A stretch of DNA of 64,000 bases from UBA11740 sp035606795 (GTDB taxonomy: Bacteria; Acidobacteriota; Blastocatellia; Pyrinomonadales; Pyrinomonadaceae): the NCBI GenBank assembly GCA_035606795.1, contig DATNEI010000219.1, positions 1-64,000 on the forward strand. Direction: 5' to 3'. Position numbers and translations under genes: made by a program. Shown here in pieces: positions 18,424-26,711 of this stretch (position 1 is the first letter of the stretch; the number at the start of each line of letters is the position of its first letter). The notes under the pieces are model-generated. The model worked only from the letters and a program-made list of their open reading frames with translations, had not been told where the DNA came from and searched no databases.

Positions 18424-19665
18424 TTATTCATACCTGAGCGACTCAATTGGATCCAGCCGCGCCGCCTTCCATGCCGGCCATAATCCGAAGATGATGCCGA
18501 CACTGGCCGAGATGCCGACGCCCACGACGATGGCCCACGCCGGCACATAGGCGGGCAGCGGCGAGTACTTGTTTACCAGCAAGCTGAAGATTTCGCCAAC
18601 TGCCAGACCGACGAAACCGCCTATCGAAGTCAGCACCACGGCCTCAATCAGAAACTGCGTAAGAATATTGACGCGAGTGGCGCCCACCGCTTTGCGCAGT
18701 CCAATCTCTTTAGTTCGTTCAGTCACGGAAACCAGCATGATATTCATCACGCCAATGCCGCCAATCATCAAAGCCACGCACGAGATTGCTGTCAGCACGA
18801 GAAATGTGGCGCCCGTGAGCTGGTTGTAGATGTCGAGCAGCGCGTCCTGTGAAGAAATGCCGAAGTTATTCGGCGCCCCCCGCGGTACCTGCCGGCGCCG
18901 ACGCAGAATGTCAGTCATTTCGTCCTGCGCATTCTTTACATAAGCGCGCGAAATCGGGCGCACGATGATCGCAAAGATGATGTCCGGAAAATCCATTTCG
19001 GGATAGTACTTGTGGAAGGTTGTGATCGGAACGTAGACCGAGTTGTCGCGTGACTGGCCGAGAAACGAACCGAGCGGTTCCATCACGCCGACGACGCGAA
19101 AGACGTGACCGGCGATCTTCATTTCCTTATCCAGCGGATCCTCGTTAGGAAACAGCGCGTGCACCACGTCGCGTCCCAGCACACAGACATTGGAACGTTC
19201 TTCGACATCCAATTCAGTCACGTAGCGGCCATAGCCGACGTAACTCGAGAGGACAAATTCGTGATAGGGCGTCACTCCGATCAGAATGGGAGTGTCGCTC
19301 TGCTTATCTTTGTAGGTAACAGTCTCAGCGATTTTGCGATAGAAGGGTGCGACGCCGGCGATTGACGGTGCTTCATTACGAATGGCGTCGGCATCTTCAA
19401 TCGTGAGTTCTTTGCGATGCAGTTCTTCGGAACTTGGCTGGCGGCCAAAGCTGGGATCGAATTTCAGGCACCAGATGGTGTTTGAGCCGAGCGATTCGAT
19501 CTGTTGCGCGAATGCCTTGTTGAGGCCCTGAATGATCGAGACCATGAACATGACTGTGACGACGCCGACACTGACACCGAGAATCGTCAGCGCCGAACGC
19601 AGCTTGTTCGTGCGCACTGTGTCGACGGCCATGTAAGCCGATTCAGCTACGTCGGTAATGTTCAT
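18424..19665 (-). CDS. MacB/FtsX-type ABC permease (second of four)
   Basis: A 413-residue permease: first helix LRSALTILGVSVGVVTVMFMV, periplasmic MacB-like domain to about residue 270, then ISCVALMIGGIGVMNIMLVS, a second and third C-terminal helix, and the tail PAWKAARLDPIESLRYE. It is closest in pattern to the permease at 15550 (same C-terminal ending and MIGGIGVMN motif), suggesting these two are one paralogous pair and the permeases at 16885 and 19773 another (VVGGIVIMN/VVGGIVVMN). Confidence 0.93.
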   Translation of the reverse strand: MNITDVAESAYMAVDTVRTNKLRSALTILGVSVGVVTVMFMVSIIQGLNKAFAQQIESLGSNTIWCLKFDPSFGRQPSSEELHRKELTIEDADAIRNEAPSIAGVAPFYRKIAETVTYKDKQSDTPILIGVTPYHEFVLSSYVGYGRYVTELDVEERSNVCVLGRDVVHALFPNEDPLDKEMKIAGHVFRVVGVMEPLGSFLGQSRDNSVYVPITTFHKYYPEMDFPDIIFAIIVRPISRAYVKNAQDEMTDILRRRRQVPRGAPNNFGISSQDALLDIYNQLTGATFLVLTAISCVALMIGGIGVMNIMLVSVTERTKEIGLRKAVGATRVNILTQFLIEAVVLTSIGGFVGLAVGEIFSLLVNKYSPLPAYVPAWAIVVGVGISASVGIIFGLWPAWKAARLDPIESLRYE

Positions 19666-19673
19666 AAGAATTC

Positions 19674-19772
19674 ATCCGCAGATTACGCAGATTTCGCAGA
19701 TGCCAAACCGCTTCCTACCTTCTTTCGCATTCTTCTTAGTTCCTATCTGTGTAATCTGCGTAATCTGCGGAT
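19674..19772. repeat. Second copy of the ATCCGCAGATTACGCAG inverted repeat
   Basis: Arms ATCCGCAGATTACGCAGATT (from 19674) and AATCTGCGTAATCTGCGGAT (to 19772) flank about 55 bases. It fills the entire gap between two permease genes and directly abuts the stop codon of the upstream one at 19773. Confidence 0.85.
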
Positions 19773-21128
19773 TCACTCTGCTCTTAAAGCTTCAATAGGA
19801 TCGAGTCTCGCTGCTCGCCATGCGGGCCATAATCCACTAATTACGCCGACAACTGACGATACGCCGACGCCTAAAATGGCTGACCAAATGCTGACCAACA
19901 ACGGAAAGCCAATGAGTAAAGCAATCAACCACGCGGTCCCGAAACCGGTCAGGACGCCAATCGCTCCGCCGACGGCCGTAACCATCACCGCCTCTACGAG
20001 GAACTGCGTGCGAATGTCCGTCTGACGCGCGCCGACTGCTTTACGAATGCCAATCTCTTTCGTGCGCTCGGTGACTGAAACCAGCATGATATTCATGACG
20101 ACGATACCGCCGACTACCAGCGAGATCGCCGCGACCCCAATTGTCACCAGGTAAATATTCGAAGTCGCAGCCGCGTACAGATTTAAAAAGACGTCCTGTG
20201 TTTCCAAAGCAAATCCGTCGTCCTCGTCACTGAAGGTTTTGCCTCGGCGGTTGCGCATGATCGCCCGCACCTGATCCTCAGTCCCCTCGAGTTGTTGGGC
20301 TGACTGTGTCTGAACCAGAACGACAATCGATGCCACACTGAACGCGCCACGCTTGACGTTAACGCCGAAATTCTTTTTGTACGTCGCAAACGGGACGTAG
20401 ATGATGTTGTCGCGCGAAGCGCCGAGAATTTTCCCGAGCGGCGTGAGCACGCCGATAATCGTGTACGGTCTTCCGCCGGCCCAAATTTGCTGACCGACAA
20501 CCTTCTCGGCTGACGAGCCCGGGAACGAGTTCGTGACGATGTCCGCGCCGACCACGGCTACTTCGTGCGCATTGTCGCCTTCGGCGTCGCTCCAGTAACG
20601 GCCGGCATCCAGCGCCACGCCGTCAATGTCGAATGTGGACGTCGGATGGACCGCCCGCATTTGCACGTTCTCGTTTTTCTGGTTGCCGCGTTTGGTGTTG
20701 ACGACGTCGTTCGCCACGATGCCGATACGCCAGCACAGCGTGCACAAGCGCACGATGGCGTCCGCATCTTCTTCGCTCAGGTCCTTGCGCTTGTTGTATT
20801 TGATGAACTCTTCGCGCGAAGTGATCACGCGGGGCCGCTTCGAAATCGTGAAAACTGTTGACCCCTGGGAATTGAACGTATTGGCGACAGTCTGATCGAG
20901 ACCCTTGATAATCGTAACGACGGAAATCACGGCCGTGACTCCGACTACGATTCCGATCAGAGTCAGTGCCGTGCGCAATTTGTTTTGGCGCAAACTGGCC
21001 GCGGCCACCAGCAGAGCTTCCCAGACCGCGGCGATGCGCACCGCCGGAAGCGAACTTACGCGGACAGGCAAAGAGAGCCGCTTACCAAAGATGAGCGGCT
21101 CGGGGGATGTTTCGCTGCGCGGCTGCAT
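19773..21128 (-). CDS. MacB/FtsX-type ABC permease (first of four)
   Basis: A 451-residue permease with a longer N-terminal cytoplasmic part (about 38 residues) before the first helix LRTALTLIGIVVGVTAVISVV. The periplasmic domain follows, then LVVGGIVVMNIMLVSVTERTKEIGIRKAVGARQ and the closing PAWRAARLDPIEALRAE. It starts 8 bases after the stop of the ATPase gene and is probably its direct partner in the core complex. Confidence 0.93.
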   Translation of the reverse strand: MQPRSETSPEPLIFGKRLSLPVRVSSLPAVRIAAVWEALLVAAASLRQNKLRTALTLIGIVVGVTAVISVVTIIKGLDQTVANTFNSQGSTVFTISKRPRVITSREEFIKYNKRKDLSEEDADAIVRLCTLCWRIGIVANDVVNTKRGNQKNENVQMRAVHPTSTFDIDGVALDAGRYWSDAEGDNAHEVAVVGADIVTNSFPGSSAEKVVGQQIWAGGRPYTIIGVLTPLGKILGASRDNIIYVPFATYKKNFGVNVKRGAFSVASIVVLVQTQSAQQLEGTEDQVRAIMRNRRGKTFSDEDDGFALETQDVFLNLYAAATSNIYLVTIGVAAISLVVGGIVVMNIMLVSVTERTKEIGIRKAVGARQTDIRTQFLVEAVMVTAVGGAIGVLTGFGTAWLIALLIGFPLLVSIWSAILGVGVSSVVGVISGLWPAWRAARLDPIEALRAE

Positions 21129-21136
21129 GGCAGCGC

Positions 21137-21904
21137 CTACCTAATTCTTTCGTCTTTCTCGATGAGACCGTCGCGAATCGAAATGATTCGATGTGCGCGC
21201 GCGGCAATATCGTGTTCGTGCGTGACCAGAATGATTGTGTTGCCGTCTTCGTGAAGCTTCTCGAAGAGGTTCATGATGTCGTAGCTGGTGGCGGTGTCGA
21301 GCGCCCCAGTCGGTTCGTCAGCGAGCAGGATCGACGGATGATTCACCAGCGCGCGGGCAATCGCCACGCGTTGTCGCTGACCGCCGGAGAGTTCATTGGG
21401 CCGGTGCATCATGCGATCGGTAAGATCGACGGCGGACAGAGCCTGCTTAGCCATCTCGTGCCGCTTCGCGCCGGGAATGCCGCCGTAAATCAACGGCAAT
21501 TCAACATTGTGCAGGGCAGTCGCGCGCGCGAGCAGATTGAAGGTCTGAAAAACAAAGCCGACTTCCTGGTTGCGGATGCGCGCCAATTCATCATCATCCA
21601 TTTCGGAAACGTTTTTGCCGTTCAGCCAGTATTCACCCTGCGACGGTGTGTCCAGACATCCGATCAGATTCATCAGCGTCGATTTGCCCGAACCTGAGGG
21701 CCCCGTGATCGCGACGTATTCACCACGATGCACATCGAAAGACACGCCATGCAGCGCGTGCACTTTTTCTGCGCCCATGTCGTACGTTTTCCACAAATCG
21801 CGCATGGCGATCAGCACCGTCGACTTGCCGTCGCCGGTGGGAATTTGTGGTTGGACTGCCACGCCTGAAGGGACGCCTGGTGCGATGGTGGCTACTTCAC
21901 TCAT
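21137..21904 (-). CDS. ABC transporter ATP-binding protein (LolD/MacB type)
   Basis: A 255-residue ATPase with Walker A GPSGSGKS, Q-loop VFQTFNLL, signature LSGGQRQR, Walker B LLADEPTGALD and switch His in ILVTHEHD. The GALD and FQTFNLLARATALHNVELP segments are characteristic of the LolD/MacB/FtsE branch that drives mechanotransmission exporters. It has a 30-residue N-terminal extension of no recognised function. This is the only ATPase gene for four permeases in the operon. Confidence 0.95.
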   Translation of the reverse strand: MSEVATIAPGVPSGVAVQPQIPTGDGKSTVLIAMRDLWKTYDMGAEKVHALHGVSFDVHRGEYVAITGPSGSGKSTLMNLIGCLDTPSQGEYWLNGKNVSEMDDDELARIRNQEVGFVFQTFNLLARATALHNVELPLIYGGIPGAKRHEMAKQALSAVDLTDRMMHRPNELSGGQRQRVAIARALVNHPSILLADEPTGALDTATSYDIMNLFEKLHEDGNTIILVTHEHDIAARAHRIISIRDGLIEKDERIR

Positions 21905-21921
21905 TTCAGTTTCTCGTCCGC

Positions 21922-23391
21922 CTAACTGCCGGAGTTTGCGTTAGCGTCAGGCTTCTTTGTCTGTTTCTTTACCCCGGTGCCGTCTTTCAAAGTCTTCAAC
22001 ACGCGACTTGGACCGGTGACAACCTCAGCGCCGGACGACAGTCCTGAAGTAATTTCGATATCGGATTCGCCGGTAATGCCGGTGGTCACTTCGACAAACT
22101 TCACTTTGCCGGTTTTATCGAGAACGTAGACGCCTTTGATCTCCTTGGGTTTTTCCCCGGACGCCGGCGGCGCGCTACTGGCAATGGCCGGACTCGCCGA
22201 CGGAGTCGCCGGAGCTTTTTCCACGATCGCCTGCAAGGGAACTGCGATCACATTGTTCTTTGTCTTGGTGGTGATGGTGGCCGTAGCGCTCATGCCGGGC
22301 CTCAGTTTGCTGCGTGCGTCGTCGGCAAGTTCGCGCAGCTCGAGCGTCACTTTGAATTCTTTTGCTTCCTGAACGTTAACGCGATTCGAAAGACCGCCTT
22401 GCGTGTCTGACTTGGCAATCGCGAGGGGGTTCTTCTGAGTTACCACCGCCTTGATTTCTTTTTCACCGAGCGCGTCGACTTTGACCTTTGCTTCCTGGCC
22501 CACATCTACGTTCGCGATTTCGGTTTCGTCAACGTTCACTTCGACGTTGATTGTGGACATATCCGCGATGGTCATGAGCGGTGTCGATGACAGTGCTGAA
22601 ACAGCGTATTCACCGACGCGCGTCGGAACGTCCGCCACGACGCCGGTCAAAGGCGAGTACTGGGTTGCTTTCTCGCGCTGGCTCGACTGGCCGCGCAGGA
22701 TTGCTTGTTGCTGATTTGCGCGCATTTCACTGGAATGAACACTGGTCTGCGCTTCCTTCACGGCGACGCGCTGCTGATTGGAACGTTCCTGAGCTTCCTT
22801 GACGGCGATGGTCGCCGCGGTGAGCTTCGCCTTTGCTTGATCATAGCGGTCGCGCGCCGCGTCGTATTCCGAACGCGACATCACGTTAGATTCAACCAGG
22901 TTCGTCGCCCGTTTGAGTTCGCGGTCAGCTGCGCGCAGGTCGATTTCCGCCGCGGCGGCGGTTTGTTTCGCCTGGGACACGCCGGCTTCGGCGACGACTA
23001 AAGACTGCTGCGCGGAACTTACCTGATTACGAGCGTTCTGCACGTCGCTCAAAGAAGCCTGCGTCGCCGCCCATTGCGCTTCCTGACTGGATTGCAGCTG
23101 CGTAGGATCGACGCGCACGAGCGCTTGACCCTTGGTCACTTGATCGCCCGGATTGACGTAGATTTCGAGGATGCGTCCGGGGACTTCACTGGTAAGCTTG
23201 ATATAACGAATCGGTCGGACTTCGCCGGAGGCCGTGACCGTGGAACGCAGCTCGGGGCGCACGTTCACGTTGACGGTTGTAACTTCCGGCACTTCTTTGC
23301 GCGTGGCAACGACGCTGATAATTACGACCAGAGCCAGCAAGACAACGCCGGACACGATGATAATGATTTTCTTTTTTCTGCTGAGGGCCAT
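21922..23391 (-). CDS. MacA/HlyD-type periplasmic adaptor
   Basis: A 489-residue membrane-fusion protein: N-terminal anchor (residues about 8-27), lipoyl half-motif around GRILEIYVNPGDQVTKGQALVRVD, a long alpha-helical hairpin (about 95-230, rich in Ala, Gln and Glu with heptad character), the second lipoyl half YSPLTGVVADVPTRVGEY, and beta-barrel/MP domains (NVDVGQEAKVKVDALGEK). The C-terminal end is Lys-rich and includes a Pro/Ala/Ser-rich linker at about 385-405. It bridges the inner-membrane transporter to an outer-membrane channel, which is not encoded here. A good RBS (TAAGGAAAG) precedes the ATG, and it is the first gene of the export operon. Confidence 0.92.
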   Translation of the reverse strand: MALSRKKKIIIIVSGVVLLALVVIISVVATRKEVPEVTTVNVNVRPELRSTVTASGEVRPIRYIKLTSEVPGRILEIYVNPGDQVTKGQALVRVDPTQLQSSQEAQWAATQASLSDVQNARNQVSSAQQSLVVAEAGVSQAKQTAAAAEIDLRAADRELKRATNLVESNVMSRSEYDAARDRYDQAKAKLTAATIAVKEAQERSNQQRVAVKEAQTSVHSSEMRANQQQAILRGQSSQREKATQYSPLTGVVADVPTRVGEYAVSALSSTPLMTIADMSTINVEVNVDETEIANVDVGQEAKVKVDALGEKEIKAVVTQKNPLAIAKSDTQGGLSNRVNVQEAKEFKVTLELRELADDARSKLRPGMSATATITTKTKNNVIAVPLQAIVEKAPATPSASPAIASSAPPASGEKPKEIKGVYVLDKTGKVKFVEVTTGITGESDIEITSGLSSGAEVVTGPSRVLKTLKDGTGVKKQTKKPDANANSGS

Positions 23392-23571
23392 TTTTCTTTC
23401 CTTAAATCTTTAGTTTGCAGTTGCTTGGATGCCGGGCGTCGACACGCAGTTCCGCGCTAGATTTGGTTTTACGACGAAATCCGGTGGTCGGTTTCAGGAA
23501 ATCGAGGTAACGCGTTGATTATACGCGACGATCAGGCGGTTCAGAAGGGTAAGATACCGCCACAGAGAAGA

Positions 23572-23601
23572 TTGTCGCGCTTTAGGATTTCGCGATAAGA
23601 T
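23572..23601 (+). promoter_or_regulatory. Candidate promoter for the FHA/kinase signalling genes
   Basis: TTGTCG (23572-23577) and TAAGAT (23596-23601) are separated by 18 bases and lie 55 bases upstream of the first FHA gene, in the divergent gap between it and the adaptor gene. The rest of that 265-base gap shows no repeat and no other recognisable feature. By-eye call. Confidence 0.35.
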
Positions 23602-23656
23602 ATGCTTTCGCGCGGGCTGCGGTTATTCCCGAACCGGGCCGGCGCTAGTTTTTGCG

Positions 23657-24223
23657 ATGATAACCTGCGAAAGATGCGGCACTCGAAACCTTGAAGGCTC
23701 GCGTTATTGCGACGAGTGCGGAGCGGCACTTTGGCTGGCTGGCCGTTCGGCTGATCACTTCAACCCGCAGGGAAACGGCAGCTCAGCAAGCAGTAACAAA
23801 GACATTCCGGCAACGGTTGCGCGTTCGGGTAACGCGCCTACGCCACCCGCAGTGTTGGAGCACTCAACCGGTGCAGTCGCGGTTGCGCCGCAGAACGCAA
23901 CCTTGACGATTGAACGGGGGAAATCCGCAGGAAAACAATTTTCGCTCGGGCGAAACGGATCTGAGATTGGACGTTGGGACGCCGACGGGGGCGTTTTTCC
24001 GGACGTCGATTTGGATACAGACGATCCTGAAGCAAAGGTTTCGCGCCGGCACGCGCGGATTTCAATTCAGAACGGCCATTACGATATCGAAGATCTCGGT
24101 TCGACCAACGGCACGTTCGTTAATCGCGGCCCACGCTTGAAACCCGGACAGCGTCAATCGCTTAGCGATGGTGACGAAATTATTGTAGGCAAGACGTTTT
24201 TGCGTTTCCGACTCGGCAAGTAA
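23657..24223 (+). CDS. Zinc-ribbon and FHA domain protein
   Basis: A 188-residue protein. Residues 4-21 form a zinc ribbon (CERCGTRN...YCDECG), residues about 30-85 are a Ser/Pro/Asn-rich linker, and residues about 90-187 are a forkhead-associated domain with FSLGRNGSEIGR, VSRRHARI and DLGSTNGTFVN, the phosphothreonine-binding loops. It should bind phosphorylated proteins in the cytoplasm. The next gene encodes a kinase with the same zinc ribbon and the same FHA type, so it is a likely substrate or partner of that kinase. Confidence 0.9.
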   Translation: MITCERCGTRNLEGSRYCDECGAALWLAGRSADHFNPQGNGSSASSNKDIPATVARSGNAPTPPAVLEHSTGAVAVAPQNATLTIERGKSAGKQFSLGRNGSEIGRWDADGGVFPDVDLDTDDPEAKVSRRHARISIQNGHYDIEDLGSTNGTFVNRGPRLKPGQRQSLSDGDEIIVGKTFLRFRLGK

Positions 24224-24282
24224 CCGTCCTTCGTTAATCTCGACACGAAGTACGGATGACCCCGCACTTGGATAGTTAAGTA

Positions 24283-25884
24283 ATGCCAGCTTGTAGAGAA
24301 TGCGGCGCCGATGTGGCGCTGGATGAAAATTTTTGCGGTGGCTGCGGCGCTCAGGTGAAAGCCGAAGAGCCGTTGGGCACTGGCGTTACCGATCTGTCTA
24401 AGAGCTTTGGTGTCGGCGGCAGCACCCTGGTGCCGGATACCGAGAAACCGCCGAACACGAGCGATGTGGCTGAGAGTGCGGAAATCGGCGCCACCTCACG
24501 TAGCGGCGAGGCCCCATCACGCAGGAGCAAACCGAAGGCATTAGGCGGCGGCAAAGTTCTCAACAATCGATACGAAATAGTTCGTCGCATTGGCGGCGGC
24601 GGCATGGGCGCAGTTTATCTCGCGAAGGATCGCAATCTGGGCGATGCGCCGCGGGCCGTTAAGGAGATGATCGAGTCGCACATCGACGAAACACAGCATG
24701 AAAAAGCCATCGCCGATTTCAAACGCGAGTCGTTGCTGCTGACGGAACTCGAGCACCCGTGTATTCCCACCGTCTACGACTATTTCTACGACGACAATTC
24801 CGAGCGCTTCTATCTGGTGATGAAGTTCATCCCCGGCGCTGACCTCGCGTCGCGCCTGCGCGCCACGCCTCAGGGACGCATCGATGAACCGACGGTGACC
24901 GATTGGGGCATTCAGGTAGCTGACGTTCTGTATTACCTGCACTCGCGGCCGCAGCCGATCATTTATCGCGACCTAAAGCCCGCGAACTTGATGATCGACA
25001 GCAACAACAATCGCATCATGCTGATCGATTTCGGCATTGCGCGCTGGGTGAATAAGAAAGAGAAGGGCGTGACTGCCGTCGGCACGATGGGCTATGCGCC
25101 GCCGGAGCTGTTTAGTGGCCGCGCCGATCCGCGCGTCGATATTTACAGCCTCGGAGCGACGATGTTTCACCTGCTGACGGGCGCCGACCCGCAGGACAAT
25201 CCGCTGCTGATCTTTGATTTCACGAAGAATCCGCGGCCGCGACAGATCAATCCGCAACTCTCCAGCGAGATGGAGCGCATCTTGATGCGCACTGTCGAGT
25301 ACAAGCCTGAACATCGCTATCAGTCAGGCGCGGAATTGCGCGACGCGCTGGCGCAGCACCTCGATAAGCTGCGATCAGGGCAAGTCAGTTACGGCGTAGC
25401 GGCGAGTCAACTGGGTGGCGAGACGATGGCTGTCTCGAGCGTCTTTTGTGGTTTCTGCGGAGGCCGCATCGCCGGTGATGACGTGTTTTGCGCGCACTGT
25501 GGCTCGAAGCAGCCGCTGGCCGGCGGTGACTCCAGCGCCTCGCTGTCCGCGCGCACCACTGCGAAACTTGTGGTCGCCGGCACGACCGAACTGGATGCTT
25601 CATTCCTGTTGCAGAAAGACAGCAACCTGGTCGGTCGCACCGATCCTTTGTCGAATATTTTTCCCGAGATCGACTTATCGAGATTTGATCCGAACACGAA
25701 AGTGTCGCGCCGGCATGCGCGGATTTGGCGCGAAGGCGGATCGTTTCTGGTTGAAGACCTCGGTTCAGTCAACGGCACGGTAATCAATGATATTATCCAC
25801 CTCGAGCCGCGGCAGCCTCGCGCGCTCGACAGCGGCGACCGAATACGCCTGGGCGAAACCACTTTGCACTTCCTGTTGGGATGA
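24283..25884 (+). CDS. Ser/Thr protein kinase with two zinc ribbons and a C-terminal FHA domain
   Basis: A 533-residue protein. Order of parts: zinc ribbon 4-22 (CRECGAD...FCGGCG), linker, kinase about 95-355, second zinc ribbon about 388-405 (CGFCGGR...FCAHCG), FHA about 435-533. Kinase motifs are all present: GGGGMGAVY loop, AVKEM lysine, YRDLKPANLM catalytic loop (Tyr replaces the usual His of HRD), IDFGIARW, and GYAPPEL. The FHA loops are VSRRHARI and DLGSVNGTVIN. There is no transmembrane helix, unlike PknB-type receptors, so it acts in the cytoplasm. It is likely to phosphorylate neighbours and bind phosphothreonine itself. Confidence 0.95.
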   Translation: MPACRECGADVALDENFCGGCGAQVKAEEPLGTGVTDLSKSFGVGGSTLVPDTEKPPNTSDVAESAEIGATSRSGEAPSRRSKPKALGGGKVLNNRYEIVRRIGGGGMGAVYLAKDRNLGDAPRAVKEMIESHIDETQHEKAIADFKRESLLLTELEHPCIPTVYDYFYDDNSERFYLVMKFIPGADLASRLRATPQGRIDEPTVTDWGIQVADVLYYLHSRPQPIIYRDLKPANLMIDSNNNRIMLIDFGIARWVNKKEKGVTAVGTMGYAPPELFSGRADPRVDIYSLGATMFHLLTGADPQDNPLLIFDFTKNPRPRQINPQLSSEMERILMRTVEYKPEHRYQSGAELRDALAQHLDKLRSGQVSYGVAASQLGGETMAVSSVFCGFCGGRIAGDDVFCAHCGSKQPLAGGDSSASLSARTTAKLVVAGTTELDASFLLQKDSNLVGRTDPLSNIFPEIDLSRFDPNTKVSRRHARIWREGGSFLVEDLGSVNGTVINDIIHLEPRQPRALDSGDRIRLGETTLHFLLG

Positions 25885-25908
25885 CGGTGTGTCGGCCGAT
25901 CAAAATTA

Positions 25909-26454
25909 ATGCAAGCAGCAATGTCGGCCAAGCCTGAGACCGCGAAAGCTTCGCGCCCAACTTCGCGGCGGATCGAGCACATCCGCGTCCGTTACCGCGC
26001 GCCGTTTGCGCTACGCTGTGGAGCAATCCTGATCGATTACATTTTGCTGGCCTTGATTCTCACGTTCAGCACGCTGGTGGCGCGCCTGATGGGCGGAGGC
26101 GCCCGCCTGGCCGGGGGCACAGCTGAGAATATCGGGCTTCTGTTTACTCTGGTCGCTGCGATTTTGGATTTAGGAGTGCTCGCGGGACTGACCGGCAAGA
26201 CGGTGGGCAAGTGGACCACGGGCCTGCGTTTGGAACAGACCGATGGCAGTTCGCCCGGCCTTGGACGTGCATTGCTGCGTCATTTCGTCGGCTATCCAAT
26301 TTCTTTTTTGTTGTTCGGGCTGGGATTTCTGCTGGCCATCGTGAATCCAACCGGCCGCGCCCTGCACGACTTGATTGCCGGCACGGTGGTCATTCGCGAA
26401 TATGGCGGGGGCACCTCGGTGACCAAGACGCGCCGGGAGCGACCGCGAGCGTAG
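25909..26454 (+). CDS. RDD-family membrane protein
   Basis: A 181-residue protein with the RDD signature: an Arg in APFALRCGAILIDYILLAL at the first helix, Asp residues in the same helix and DLI in the last helix (LHDLIAGTVVIREY). Three to four membrane segments lie at about 35-60, 68-92 and 125-150; GKTVGKWTTGLRL precedes the last one. Some RDD proteins are linked to ion or osmolyte transport, but most are uncharacterised. It starts 24 bases after the kinase stop. The N-terminus is basic and Ser/Thr-rich, and so is the C-terminus, making it a plausible kinase substrate. Confidence 0.87.
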   Translation: MQAAMSAKPETAKASRPTSRRIEHIRVRYRAPFALRCGAILIDYILLALILTFSTLVARLMGGGARLAGGTAENIGLLFTLVAAILDLGVLAGLTGKTVGKWTTGLRLEQTDGSSPGLGRALLRHFVGYPISFLLFGLGFLLAIVNPTGRALHDLIAGTVVIREYGGGTSVTKTRRERPRA

Positions 26455-26471
26455 CCTGAAATACAACTTGG

Positions 26472-26700
26472 TTTTCCCTCTGAGGGCTAGGGTGAGGGAC
26501 GAAGTTAGTAGAGCACAGAAAGAAATTTTTCTCTTTCTCTTGCTCCATGCACAAGCAACGCCACCGCGGCGGTTATGATCTCGTAGGTTTGCTCGTGGCC
26601 TGTCTAAAATGCGAATGAAACAAGGGGAAGGAGAAAGCGTGCTTTCCGTTGCTAACTTCGTCCCTCACCCCAACCCTCTCCCACAGGGAGAGGGGGGTCG
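26472..26700. repeat. Inverted repeat derived from the CCCTCACCCTAGCCCTC family
   Basis: Left arm (about 26476-26518) reads CCCTCTGAGGGCTAGGGTGA followed by GGGACGAAGTTAG; the right arm (about 26650-26695) gives the complement CTAACTTCGTCCCTCACCCC followed by a palindromic CTCTCCCACAGGGAGAG. It fills most of the gap before the phosphatase gene. If translated, it gives the LTPTLSHRERG peptide often mis-annotated as protein N-termini. Confidence 0.8.
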
Positions 26701-26711
26701 ACTACAAATTC